Below are positions 8,461 through 16,162 of a DNA stretch of 64,000 bases, piece after piece. The notes beneath the pieces were generated by a model. It did no database searches. It saw nothing but the letters and a program-made list of their open reading frames with translations, and was not told the origin of the DNA. This DNA comes from Bradyrhizobium erythrophlei (GTDB lineage Bacteria > Pseudomonadota > Alphaproteobacteria > Rhizobiales > Xanthobacteraceae): positions 2,170,001 through 2,234,000 of the forward strand of contig NZ_LT670818.1 in the NCBI RefSeq assembly GCF_900129505.1, written 5' to 3'. Position numbers and translations under genes: made by a program. The number at the start of each line of letters is the position of its first letter. Within the stretch, counting starts at the first letter, position 1.

Positions 8461-8910
8461 CGCGCACCCCTCCGCAATAAGGGCCTGTTGCGCACTACGC
8501 AGCACGAGTAGGAGGATCGCTGCGTAGGCAATGAAGCGCCGCTGGTAATCAAAATTAGCGATCGGTTCAAAATGCAACGCAAGGTTTCATGGTGTGCGGA
8601 ACACCGGAAATGCACGAGTTGCGACAACGTCGCTGTCTGACTAATACCGCCGGAACCTTGCGGATTTACTCACCGCCCGGAGCCTCCGAGGGCTGTGGGC
8701 TAAATTCGCCGGTTGGCTGCCTTAACCACCAGGGCAACGATATCAATCGTCGCTGGGGCCGAATGCGGAATGTATGGCTCCCAGCTTGGCGACCATTGTT
8801 CACTCACAATTTCGGGTGCGGTCCAATCCGCACTGCGTGAGCTGAGCGCCCCGCTATCGGTTAGGGTACACTAGAGGACTCACCGAAACGTGATCGATCC
8901 CGCCCGGTGA
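8461..8910. other. Island stretch without a supported gene
   Basis: About 450 bp between the small basic ORF and the integrase stop. An 83-codon ORF (8589-8840, plus) has no ribosome binding site or recognisable composition. I see no tRNA, hairpin terminator or repeat. Confidence 0.4.
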
Positions 8911-10161
8911 TTATGCGGTCGACTCGGCCTCTCGATTGACCCGTCGCAGCGTCACCGAAATGACCCGCCGATGGACGATGAAATCGACCAGCCGCGCGAG
9001 CTGCGTAAGTGCCTCGCGCTTCTCATCCAAGTATTCGTAACGGTCGTAGGTTTCGCTGACGCCGCCAATGACGTGACCCAACACCCGCTCAGCATGATCG
9101 GTCGGCACCTTGGCCCGGCTCATCAAGCTCCGCGCGGTGCGCCGAAGATCGTGCAGGGTCCAGCGGGGCATTGGCTCACGGCTTTCGGCTTCCCGGCGTT
9201 TGGCGATCTCCTTGTCGAGTTCGCGCTTGGCCTTGGAGAAGCCGGAGAAGCCCTTTATGCCGTGGGTCGTCGAGAACACGAACCACGAATTGCCGTTAAC
9301 ACCGTAGGGCTTCTCGCCGATCAACGCGAGGGCCTGCGGCGTCAGCGGGATGACGTGATCCAGCTTCGTCTTGTACCGCTCGCCTGGAATTGTCCAAAGG
9401 TCGCCCTCAAGCTCTGACGTGTGCATGTTGGCCCCTTCGTTGCGCCGTGTCGCGGTCAGCAGGAGCATTTTCACAAAAGCCGGGTAGCAGGTCGGCACCT
9501 CGGCTGCCGCAAGGCCGGCCCATACGTCCCTGATTTCATCGTCGGCAAGAATGCGTTTGCGAGCGCGTGCCTTCGGCTTGGTTCGGGCCATCCCCCGGAC
9601 GATCGGGGAGCGGAAGTCGTCGCTTCGGTTGGCGTGCCAATTGAACACGCGCCGCATGAAGGCGAGGGTCTGGTCCGCCATTACGGCTCCGCTTTCATCT
9701 TCGATCCGATCAAGGAGCCGGATGATATCCCTGCGCCCAACTTCGTTGATCGACCGATCGCCAAGGGTGGGGTAGGCCAGCCGTTCCAGCGTTGCCTTGC
9801 GATCCTCGCCAGTGCGGAGCGCTTTGCCTTCGCGCTCGTACCATTCCTCACATATGGCCTTGAACGTTTCAGGCTTCGCCAGTGCCGTTCGCGGGTCTTT
9901 GCCCTTCTCCAGCGCGGCCCGGGCTTGATCGGCAAGGGTGCGGGCTCGGGCGAGCGAGGTTGCGGGATAGGTCCCTAGACCTTGGGTCATTCGGACCCGC
10001 TTGCCGCCCCAGGTGAAGTAATAGGTCCAGGACTTCGTGCCAGCCTTGGTCACCCGCAGCGCCAGTCCGGGCCGCTCCTCATCGAAGTAATCCGTTTGCG
10101 CCTCGCCGTCGCGGGCTTTGGCATGGGCGCAGAATCGATCGGTGAGGGCTCGTCGCGGCAT
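8911..10161 (-). CDS. int: Tyrosine recombinase / integrase (P4 type)
   Basis: A 416-aa site-specific recombinase with an N-terminal DUF4102-like arm-binding domain (about 1-90, RALTDRFCAHAK... and GLALRVTKAGTKSW), a core-binding SAM-like domain (about 95-190) and a catalytic domain. The catalytic set is visible: R239 (TATRRNE), K264 or K266 (YKTKLDHVIPL), H337 and R340 (HDLR), H363 (LGH) and nucleophile Y372 (TYDR). All residues are present and the length is normal, so it is probably active. It is encoded 177 bp from attR and transcribed toward the tRNA. The attachment site matches the 3' end of tRNA-Thr. Confidence 0.95.
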   Translation of the reverse strand: MPRRALTDRFCAHAKARDGEAQTDYFDEERPGLALRVTKAGTKSWTYYFTWGGKRVRMTQGLGTYPATSLARARTLADQARAALEKGKDPRTALAKPETFKAICEEWYEREGKALRTGEDRKATLERLAYPTLGDRSINEVGRRDIIRLLDRIEDESGAVMADQTLAFMRRVFNWHANRSDDFRSPIVRGMARTKPKARARKRILADDEIRDVWAGLAAAEVPTCYPAFVKMLLLTATRRNEGANMHTSELEGDLWTIPGERYKTKLDHVIPLTPQALALIGEKPYGVNGNSWFVFSTTHGIKGFSGFSKAKRELDKEIAKRREAESREPMPRWTLHDLRRTARSLMSRAKVPTDHAERVLGHVIGGVSETYDRYEYLDEKREALTQLARLVDFIVHRRVISVTLRRVNREAESTA

Positions 10162-10337
10162 GCCGGGCTCCGTACCTGGCCGTACCTATCTAGGTACTCG
10201 CGCACGCGCTTGGGCGCAATGGGTGGCCCTCGGTCACGGGGGCATGCGTGCCAGAAAGACAAGAAAGTTCAGTATCATATGCAATCCATTGCTACTTGGT
10301 GCGCCCGGCTGCATCGCCCCGCAAGCAAGATTAAATT

Positions 10338-10385
10338 TCATTCGTAATGACGGGGTCACAGGTTCGAGTCCTGTTTGCGGCACCA
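10338..10385 (+). other. attR: duplicated 3' end of tRNA-Thr
   Basis: 48 bp identical to 6465-6512, from TCATTCGTAATG to GCGGCACCA. The identity stops abruptly on both sides. The 5' half of a tRNA is missing here, so this copy is not a functional tRNA gene. Confidence 0.92.
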
Positions 10386-10530
10386 GCCCTTGGCGCGTCG
10401 CCTCCCAGTCTCCAAATGAAATGCGCGGTCCAGTTTCCTGCCTGTCGAAATCCGATGGAGCGGTCGGGACCAGAATCAGACAAACAACGGTGCAATTCCG
10501 CTTGGCGTCGTGTCGGAGCAGGGAGATATC

Positions 10531-10980
10531 GTGGGCTTTTCGATCAACCTGTTCGGGAAACAACAGCCGTCAGTTCTGTGGTGTTTCCCTATCCTGCTTC
10601 TGTTGAGCGGCTGTGGCGATGTGGGACCTGACTGCGGCTCTCCGGACGCGCGCAATTCCGTCGTCAAGAGCGTGGCGGACAACAAGAATAATCCGCTCAT
10701 CAATTTCGCGGTCGAGAATTCCGATTCGGTTGTGGAATTGTTGAGCAAGGCAAAAGCCGACGCGGAGAAATCAGCCATCAGGGAAAAGGCAAAACAGGAC
10801 GCGGTTTATTCCCTGGATGACACCATCGTCTCGAACTCAAGAACCGCGCGGGCGGCGAGCTGTACCGGGTTGTTGTATGTCAGGATCGGGGATACGACCG
10901 CGCAGAAAGAAGTGGAATACAGGGTGGAGCAGACGGCGGATGGCAAGACCTCGGTTTCGGTGAAGCCGTTTCAGTTTTGA
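10531..10980 (+). CDS. Putative lipoprotein of unknown function
   Basis: A 149-aa protein. The GTG at 10531 is preferred over the in-frame GTG at 10510 because AGGGAG lies 5 nt before it. The N-terminus carries a hydrophobic stretch ending in the lipobox LLSGC (Cys about 28), so a signal-peptidase-II lipoprotein is likely. The mature part has conserved-looking elements (NPLINFAVENSDSVVELLSKAKADAEKS...) and ends in a beta-rich tail, and it has two further cysteines. No family is recognised. It is the first gene of the chromosomal side after attR. Confidence 0.65.
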   Translation: MGFSINLFGKQQPSVLWCFPILLLLSGCGDVGPDCGSPDARNSVVKSVADNKNNPLINFAVENSDSVVELLSKAKADAEKSAIREKAKQDAVYSLDDTIVSNSRTARAASCTGLLYVRIGDTTAQKEVEYRVEQTADGKTSVSVKPFQF

Positions 10981-11029
10981 GGTTTGAAGTCCGACGAGGC
11001 CTTCCGCGCGGCGGCGCCACATTCTCGGT

Positions 11030-11135
11030 TGTCGTCACCCGCGAAAGCGGGTGATCCAGTACTCCGAGACATCTGCAATTGAATCGAAGGGCCGCGGCGT
11101 ACTGGATACCCCGCATGCGCGGGGTATGACGATTT
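11030..11135. repeat. Palindromic REP-like elements
   Basis: Hairpins CACCCGCGAAAGCGGGTG (11037-11054) and ACCCCGCATGCGCGGGGT (11108-11125), flanked by GTCGTCA and ATGACGA. This is the layout of intergenic REP-type repeats and it lies downstream of the lipoprotein gene. Confidence 0.7.
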
Positions 11136-11160
11136 TATCGTGGAGCACCGCCGCGCTACG

Positions 11161-11640
11161 AACTTGCGCGTAAAATCTAATTTCCTTAAGCCGATCAAGC
11201 TGATTCTACCTGTCCAGTCCTTTTCGAAAAAATATTCTGATTTTCCGAAGATGCAAATCACCCTATGACTCCCGCTGTCCTGTCCTTCAGAGAGGGGCGT
11301 TGGCCATCGTCACGAACGTTGGGACGGGATGCGGTGGACGCAGGGAGTGCTCAAGACTAAAGCGCTTTCTTGCGGACGGAGAAGTCGTGTGGTCCTGACG
11401 CCTCGACGCCGGCGTCAAGTTCGTGAGAAGCAAGCTTCTCAGGGATGACGGTGACAAAAAAGCCCGATCACCGGGGAGAGTACGAAGGAAACCGTTAAAA
11501 CCATTGCGTGCGGGAATGCCGGGTGATCTCGGCGCGACCGTGGTGACTAACGCGCGTGCTATCTACACTACACGCGCGGCTGCGGGTGCGCTGGCACCCG
11601 GCATTCCCCACGCCCTCTTGGGGCGGAAACTAAATGCAAA
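11161..11640. repeat. Long dispersed repeat, copy A
   Basis: From TTGCGCGTAAAATCTAATTT onward this region is collinear with 63643-64000 at the right end of the window. Shared blocks include CAAGCTGATTCTACCTGTCC, GGACGGAGAAGTCGTGTGG, CCTGACGCCTCGACGC and AACCGTTAAAACCATTGCG. The two copies differ by substitutions and indels. No protein-like ORF is shared in a constrained frame, so it is non-coding. Together with the palindromes on both sides it fills the roughly 790-bp gap between the lipoprotein gene and uppS. Confidence 0.8.
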
Positions 11641-11686
11641 CCTCGGGTGCACGGCGCCGCGGGAGTTATAGTCATGTCTGGAAGCC

Positions 11687-11765
11687 GTCATTGCGAGCGC
11701 AGCGAAGCAATCCATTCTTTCTTTGTTGTTGCGCGATGGATTGCTTCGCTGCGCTCGCAATGACG
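11687..11765. repeat. Palindromic repeat (CATTGCGAGCGCAGCGAAGC type)
   Basis: The arms GTCATTGCGAGCGCAGCGAA... and ...TTCGCTGCGCTCGCAATGAC are a near-perfect inverted repeat of about 30 bp each around an AT-rich loop. It ends 10 bp from the uppS stop and could act as its terminator. A diverged relative lies at 44829-44947. Confidence 0.85.
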
Positions 11766-11774
11766 ACATTATCC

Positions 11775-12521
11775 CTACGCACTCAGCGCCGGCTCTTCCC
11801 TCGGCTCCATCGCCTCCGGCTGCAGCCCGCCGAACCGCCGCTCGCGGCCGTGGAACGAGATCAGCGCCTCGGCAAGATCATCTTCCCGGAAATCCGGCCA
11901 CATCTTTTCCGTGAAATGCAGCTCGGCATAGGCGCTTTCCCACAGCATGAAGTCGGACAATCGCTTCTCGCCGCTGGTGCGGATGACGAGGTCGACGTCG
12001 CGCAGGCCCGCTTCGCCGGTGACGAGGTCGGAAAAAGCTTCGCGCGTGAGCTGGCCTGCGCTCGCCGCCTTGAGCGCGGCGTTGAGGATCGCGTCGCGCG
12101 CGGAATAGTCGACCGCGATGCGCAGGTGCAGAACGTCGCCGCCCGCAGTCGCTGCTTCCGCGCGTCCGATCGCGTCCGCGATGCCGGCGGGCAGACGATC
12201 GCGGCGGCCGATCACGGTGAGACGGACGCCGTTGCGCACCAGGCTCTCGACTTCGCTGGCGAGATAAAACCGCAGCAGCGACATCAGCGCGGAGACTTCC
12301 GCCTTCGGCCGGCGCCAATTGTCGCTGGAGAACGCGTACAGCGTCAGCGTGCCCAGGCCTTGCTTCGGGGCGGCTTCCACCACACGACGGATCGCCTCGA
12401 CGCCGGCCTCGTGGCCGCGCAGCCGCGACATCCGCCGCCGTGTTGCCCAGCGTCCGTTGCCGTCCATGATGATGCCGACGTGCAATTTCGTCTGCGGTTT
12501 GGAAGAGAGACCACTTTGCAT
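11775..12521 (-). CDS. uppS: Polyprenyl diphosphate synthase, UppS family (probable second paralogue)
   Basis: A cis-prenyltransferase that condenses isopentenyl diphosphate units onto an allylic primer to make a Z-polyprenyl carrier lipid. The 248-aa product has [12 protein letters not shown] (catalytic Asp about 20), [14 protein letters not shown] (about 60-75) and [20 protein letters not shown] (about 180-200). ATG 12521 is chosen because AAGGA lies 9 nt upstream; an ORF start at 12539 has none. It is not beside frr/cdsA/dxr, the usual housekeeping uppS context. Instead it follows a winged-helix regulator gene and a 17-bp palindrome overlaps its start codon, suggesting a regulated, possibly specialised enzyme. 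Confidence 0.9.
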   Translation of the reverse strand: MQSGLSSKPQTKLHVGIIMDGNGRWATRRRMSRLRGHEAGVEAIRRVVEAAPKQGLGTLTLYAFSSDNWRRPKAEVSALMSLLRFYLASEVESLVRNGVRLTVIGRRDRLPAGIADAIGRAEAATAGGDVLHLRIAVDYSARDAILNAALKAASAGQLTREAFSDLVTGEAGLRDVDLVIRTSGEKRLSDFMLWESAYAELHFTEKMWPDFREDDLAEALISFHGRERRFGGLQPEAMEPREEPALSA

Positions 12522-12529
12522 TACAAAGT
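12513..12529 (-). promoter_or_regulatory. Putative operator overlapping the uppS start
   Basis: Read on the minus strand: ACTTTGTAATGCAAAGT, with 6-bp perfect half-sites around a 5-bp centre that contains the uppS ATG. It is nearly identical to 13567-13583 upstream of the first gene of the same operon. Confidence 0.65.
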
Positions 12530-12554
12530 TTCCTTGCAAAAAAAGGGAGAAGCG

Positions 12555-12950
12555 TCAAACGGGCAGAATGCGAAATTTGGCCGTGGGGGCGGCCTCTTTG
12601 CCCGCCGCCCTGGCGGCGTCGCGCACCAGCCCTTCCAGCACCGCGAGATAATCCAGAAATCGGCGGCGGCCGGTTTTGGTCAGGCGGCAGGAGGTGTGGG
12701 GACGGTTGCCCTCATAACCCTTCGTCACCTCGACGAGGCCCGCTTCCTGCAGCACGCCGAGATGGCGGCTGAGATTGCCGTCGGTCAGGCCGCAGAGCTG
12801 CTTGAGATCGGCGAACGCCAGTCCCTTGGGATGCGCCATCAGCGAGGTCAACAGACCCAGCCGCGCCTTCTCGTGAATCACGCGGTCGAGGCCGTCATAG
12901 GAAAACGGCGCGGTGTTGATTTCAGTCTTCGACAACTCACTCTTCGACAT
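12555..12950 (-). CDS. Winged-helix transcriptional regulator (HTH_34/ArsR-like)
   Basis: A 131-aa DNA-binding protein. The winged helix covers about 25-110, with LGLLTSLMAHPKGLAFADLK (helices 1-2), CGLTDGNLSRHLGVLQEAGL (recognition helix) and a wing ending RLTKTGRRRF. There are no metal-binding cysteines like those of classical ArsR sensors. ATG 12950 follows GGAGAGAGTG and overlaps the end of the membrane-protein gene by 14 nt, indicating translational coupling. It is the likely ligand of the two 17-bp palindromes in this operon, which would give autoregulation. What signal it senses is not visible. Confidence 0.85.
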   Translation of the reverse strand: MSKSELSKTEINTAPFSYDGLDRVIHEKARLGLLTSLMAHPKGLAFADLKQLCGLTDGNLSRHLGVLQEAGLVEVTKGYEGNRPHTSCRLTKTGRRRFLDYLAVLEGLVRDAARAAGKEAAPTAKFRILPV

Positions 12951-13557
12951 CACTCTCTCCGGACGCAAAATGCAGGATCGCGGCCATCAGCAACTGGCCG
13001 AAAACGAACGGCAGGCCCATGGTCCACGGCGACAGCGCATGGCTCTGGCTTGCCAGCAGCAGGCAGCCGAAGCCCGCGAAAAAATACCAGGCGCCGGCGA
13101 AGGCGACGGTGCGCGGCAGCGAGCGGACCGAGGCGAATATTCCGAGGCTCACCAGCACCTGCCACAGGCCCGGCAGCAGCCACAGCGTTTCCGGCGCGAA
13201 TTTCAGCAGCATCGTCGCCAGCAGCACACCGGCAAGGCCTGCGGGGAGAAACTGCTCGATGGCCTGGTGGATCATCACGTCGGCCAAACCCGAATGATGG
13301 CGGTGCGAGCGCGCCTGCATCTCGGTCCAGATCATGCCGCCGGACACCAGTGCGGCCGCCGCCCAGCCGGCGAAGAACGCGAGCGGATGCGCGGTGGGAT
13401 CGTCGAGCCAGAGGAACTGCAGAATCGCGGTGGCCAGCGCCAGACCGCCGGTGGCGGCGACCGCCGCCGGGCCGTAGCCGCGAAACGCGGTGCCGGCCGC
13501 GATCTGGCTGCGAATGGTGAAAATGTCGGCCAAGGCCTTGTCGAGATCGCTCATCAT
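12937..13557 (-). CDS. Six-TM membrane protein of the uppS operon
   Basis: A 206-aa protein of unknown function with about six hydrophobic segments (residues about 28-48, 57-76, 98-117, 121-140, 147-167 and 176-195) and a short acidic C-terminus. Two adjacent ATGs (13557, 13554) are possible starts. The longer reading to 13698 would run through the operator and is rejected. The 17-bp palindrome ends 9 nt before the start. I recall membrane proteins paired with HTH_34-type regulators in other genomes, where they may form a sensing pair; here this is inference. It overlaps the regulator gene. Confidence 0.75.
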   Translation of the reverse strand: MMSDLDKALADIFTIRSQIAAGTAFRGYGPAAVAATGGLALATAILQFLWLDDPTAHPLAFFAGWAAAALVSGGMIWTEMQARSHRHHSGLADVMIHQAIEQFLPAGLAGVLLATMLLKFAPETLWLLPGLWQVLVSLGIFASVRSLPRTVAFAGAWYFFAGFGCLLLASQSHALSPWTMGLPFVFGQLLMAAILHFASGESDVEE

Positions 13558-13566
13558 GTGCCCCGA

Positions 13567-13583
13567 ACTTTGCACTACAAAGT
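13567..13583 (-). promoter_or_regulatory. Putative operator upstream of the membrane protein-regulator-uppS operon
   Basis: Minus-strand reading ACTTTGTAGTGCAAAGT; half-sites ACTTTG and CAAAGT are perfect. It differs by one base from the palindrome at the uppS start (12513-12529). Confidence 0.65.
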
Positions 13584-13714
13584 GTACTCGATTGCAAAAT
13601 CCGGGCAAGCCCGGGCGCTGGAGAATTGCGTGACCTTGCTCACATAAAGGCTGCCGCGACCGGCCTATGGTCCGCCCAATTTCAGCCCAACAAGCCAACC
13701 ACAGGAGATTTCAC

Positions 13715-14086
13715 ATGCGCAAATTGATTCTAGTCGCGGCGCTGGTTCTGGCATCGGCCTCGGCCCAGGCCCAGCCCGAGGCCAAAGGCTCCCGCAGCCT
13801 CACGCTGGCGTCGAGCGACGATCAGACCACGGCGACCACCGAACAGGGAAAGCCGGCCGACGCCGCCAAACCTGCCGAGGCGCCCAAAGCCGTCGAACAG
13901 GCAACACCCGCCGACGCGCCGAAATATGTCGATCGGCCCGCTGCGGTGAATACGGCCACGGCCGCACCGGCCGCCGATGCGGTCAAGCCGGCTCCCGTCC
14001 AGAAGGCCGAACGCCGCAAACCCCGGCGCGACTGGACCGAAGCGCGCATCATCGGCGAATTGCATCGCCACGGCATCTATTGGTAA
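13715..14086 (+). CDS. Small secreted Ala/Pro-rich protein
   Basis: A 123-aa protein starting at ATG 13715 with AGGAGA 6 nt upstream. The first 20 residues (MRKLILVAALVLASASAQAQ) are a clear Sec signal peptide with an AQA cleavage site. The mature region is a low-complexity Ala/Pro/Lys linker, and the end (RKPRRDWTEARIIGELHRHGIYW) looks like a short folded or binding motif. The composition suggests a periplasmic protein whose C-terminus carries the function. I know no family name for it. Confidence 0.7.
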   Translation: MRKLILVAALVLASASAQAQPEAKGSRSLTLASSDDQTTATTEQGKPADAAKPAEAPKAVEQATPADAPKYVDRPAAVNTATAAPAADAVKPAPVQKAERRKPRRDWTEARIIGELHRHGIYW

Positions 14087-14232
14087 GGCGTGCCCGCCTC
14101 GAAATGGCGCATCGGCCGATCCGCACTGGGTCAGTGCCGATGCTTCACGTTCGCGTTAAATGTGAAATCATTCACATCGAATTCTGATAATCGGCCTATT
14201 GCACAGTGCGAGCCTGCTGACAGGAGCCGCCC

Positions 14233-14481
14233 GTGCATCCATCTGGCAACCAGACCCCGGAAACCCGCCGCATCGACTGGCTCGGAATCTCCCGCATCCT
14301 GCTCGTGCAGGTGCTGGTCCTGCTGGCGTTATCGGTGGCGTTCATCCGCTATCTGGACTGGTCTTCCGAGCAGGCGCTGGAGGAATTTTCCCGCGCCATC
14401 AAATCATCGGACCCGGTCACGACGCAGCCGGCAACGCCGGTGCGGGCCGTCAAAGACAAGAAGCCCTGCGCGAAGGCCTGA
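14233..14481 (+). CDS. Small single-pass membrane protein
   Basis: An 82-aa protein with a GTG start at 14233 and AGGAG 6 nt upstream. One membrane span (about 19-42, ISRILLVQVLVLLALSVAFI) follows a short N-terminus. The C-terminal 40 residues are hydrophilic and end DKKPCAKA. It is convergent with the polysaccharide deacetylase gene, 19 nt away. Its function is unknown. Confidence 0.6.
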   Translation: MHPSGNQTPETRRIDWLGISRILLVQVLVLLALSVAFIRYLDWSSEQALEEFSRAIKSSDPVTTQPATPVRAVKDKKPCAKA

Positions 14482-14500
14482 GAGCCGGACGAAAGCGACA

Positions 14501-15532
14501 CTATTCGGTGACGGTCTGCACCACGCTGCCAATCGGGCGCGCGCTCGAGACCGGCACCTTCATGTCCTTGAGCAAGGCTTCGTCATATTCCGGCAAGGTC
14601 TGCAGCGGCGTCTTGGCTTTCATCTGCACCACCTTGTAGCCGCCGGCCTTGAGGCGGCGCAGCAAGGTCGGCAGCGCCTCGGCGGTGTGCTTCTGGAAAT
14701 CGTGCATCAGGATGATGCCCTTGCCCTGCTTGTCGAGCTTGGTCATGACGGTGTTGACGATCTGGTCGGCATTCTTGGCCCGGAAATCAAACGAGTCGAG
14801 GTCGCAGGAGAAGATCGCGACATTACGCGAGGCGAGATAGGTCATCGCGGCGGGACTGTGCTGCAGTTCCGGAAAACGGAAGAACGGCGAGGGTGCCGCG
14901 CCCAGCGCCATCTTGACGGCGCTGTAGCCTTTTTCGATCTCGTCCTTGGCGAGCTGCTCCGTCATCTTCTTGGAATTCAAATTGGCGTGCGACCAGGTGT
15001 GGGCGCCGACGGTGTGGCCGGCGGCCGCGACCTGCTTGAGGATTTGCGGATGGTACGTGGCGTGCTTGCCGATCGGGAAGAACACTCCCTTGGTGCATTC
15101 GTCCGCGAGCGCCTTGAGCACCGCCGGCGTATTGCCCGGCCAGGGACCGTCATCGAAGGTCAGCACGACCTCCTTGTCGGTAAGAAAATCGAGCTGCTTG
15201 AAATGCTCGAAGCCGAAGCCCGGTCCGCCGGTGGCGTCGATGACGACCACGCGGGCGACGCCGAGGGCGTCCGGATTGGCGCATGTGCTTTTTTGCAGCG
15301 CCGGCGCCGCGGGTGTTTCGGGAATGGCCGCGGTGACCTCGACATCCTCGCGTACCGGAGCCGGCCTGGCCGCGGGATCGGCGGCGGCCATCCGCTCGGC
15401 AGGCGCGGCGGCGACGGTGTTCGGAGCGGTAAGCGCCACGCGCGGCGAAGAAGACGGCCAGAACAACCAAACCGCCGAGATGACGAGGGCCGTCACAACA
15501 CTCGCGAGCATCAGACCTAACGCGTTACGCAT
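14501..15532 (-). CDS. Polysaccharide deacetylase family protein (NodB homology)
   Basis: A 343-aa membrane-anchored or exported carbohydrate esterase family 4 protein. One hydrophobic segment (about 5-25) is followed by an Ala/Pro linker (about 30-85) and the deacetylase domain (about 105-320). Motif 1 TFDDGP holds the catalytic base and metal Asp, motif 2 is GAHTWSHANL with the zinc histidines, and RFPEL and MHDF match the later motifs. It would deacetylate peptidoglycan or another N-acetylated glycan in the periplasm; the substrate cannot be told from sequence. ATG 15532 is used; a TTG five codons earlier is possible. Confidence 0.9.
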   Translation of the reverse strand: MRNALGLMLASVVTALVISAVWLFWPSSSPRVALTAPNTVAAAPAERMAAADPAARPAPVREDVEVTAAIPETPAAPALQKSTCANPDALGVARVVVIDATGGPGFGFEHFKQLDFLTDKEVVLTFDDGPWPGNTPAVLKALADECTKGVFFPIGKHATYHPQILKQVAAAGHTVGAHTWSHANLNSKKMTEQLAKDEIEKGYSAVKMALGAAPSPFFRFPELQHSPAAMTYLASRNVAIFSCDLDSFDFRAKNADQIVNTVMTKLDKQGKGIILMHDFQKHTAEALPTLLRRLKAGGYKVVQMKAKTPLQTLPEYDEALLKDMKVPVSSARPIGSVVQTVTE

Positions 15533-15745
15533 GGCTACACTCTCCAAGAACCCGGCATTTTCGCTAAGTCATTAATGAGAAATAGTCGTTAACGCCCTGC
15601 CAACGCGCGCCGGTTCCCCCGACAAATCTCAGCCGGCAGAGCTCCAATTCAGAGAGTGATGGACGTCACAGTCGGCGGCAGGCGGTTGGGGCACCGTCGA
15701 TCCCATCAGCAACGGCCCGCCGCGCCGGGCCAAAGGGAGCCGATC

Positions 15746-16024
15746 ATGACCGCTTTTCTCAACCGGACCATTCGCCAGGCCGCTTTGGCGGCGGCTTTCG
15801 CGGTCGCTTTCTCCGCGCTGTCGTCGAGCGCAAGCTTCGCCTTGAGTGCCGAGGCCCAGCAAATGTGCACCGGCGACGCATTCCGCCTGTGCAGCTCTGA
15901 CATCCCCAACATTCCGGCCATCACCGCCTGCATGTACAAGCACCGGGCCGACCTGAGCGCGGGTTGCCGGACCGTCATGGACCGCGATCTGGCCGCGCAG
16001 CAGCCGAAGGTCGCGGCGAAGTAA
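15746..16024 (+). CDS. Small secreted Cys-rich protein, member 1 of a pair
   Basis: A 92-aa protein starting at ATG 15746 behind AGGGAG. It has a long Sec signal peptide (to about residue 35, ending ALSAEA). The mature domain has four cysteines spaced C-x7-C-x12-C-x11-C, with HRADLSAGC before the last. This spacing is almost identical in the gene 139 bp downstream (16163-16375) and resembles the short Cys-rich repeat known from Golgi glycoprotein-1-type domains. Two disulfides in the periplasm are likely. Function is unknown. Confidence 0.75.
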   Translation: MTAFLNRTIRQAALAAAFAVAFSALSSSASFALSAEAQQMCTGDAFRLCSSDIPNIPAITACMYKHRADLSAGCRTVMDRDLAAQQPKVAAK

Positions 16025-16030
16025 CCTGCT

Positions 16031-16077
16031 TCCCGTCATTCCGGGTTCACCGCTCCGCAATGCCCCGGAGTGACGGG
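16031..16077. repeat. REP-like palindrome between the two Cys-rich genes
   Basis: CCCGTCATTCCGGG ... CCCCGGAGTGACGGG forms an imperfect inverted repeat of the intergenic type seen elsewhere in this window (31007-31112). Confidence 0.65.
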
Positions 16078-16162
16078 CATTTTCAACGGCGCAAAATCCA
16101 TTGCCGCGCCGGTTCGCCGGCACTAGAACCCAGCGGAATCATGGACCGGCAGGGCGTACATC

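Larger units (their letters stand above)
6513..10385. mobile_element. 3.9-kb integrated element at tRNA-Thr
   Basis: It is bounded by the intact tRNA-Thr on the left and a 48-bp copy of the tRNA 3' end on the right. Inside lie a tyrosine recombinase at the distal end, an orphan nucleotidyltransferase-like gene, an exported Arg-rich protein, a small basic protein and a fragment of a serine-recombinase HTH. The left half is visibly AT-richer than the flanking genes. No replication, packaging or conjugation gene is seen, so the element is either a minimal satellite that depends on its integrase or a deleted island. Confidence 0.88.

Noticed and set aside
8589..8840. An 83-codon ORF in the island
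   Set aside because: No ribosome binding site, no recognisable composition or motif.
10338..10385. A second tRNA-Thr gene
   Set aside because: Only the 3' 48 bp are present; the 5' half is replaced by unrelated sequence, so it is an attachment-site copy.
11423..11671. An ORF reading SPGRVRRKPLKPLRAGMPGD
   Set aside because: It is a translation of the dispersed repeat; the second copy at 63.9 kb does not preserve the frame as a gene.
11634..13520. A 628-codon ORF on the plus strand over the uppS-regulator-membrane protein operon
   Set aside because: It is the antisense of three recognisable genes and is composed of Arg/Ala/Gly-rich translation typical of high-GC shadow frames.
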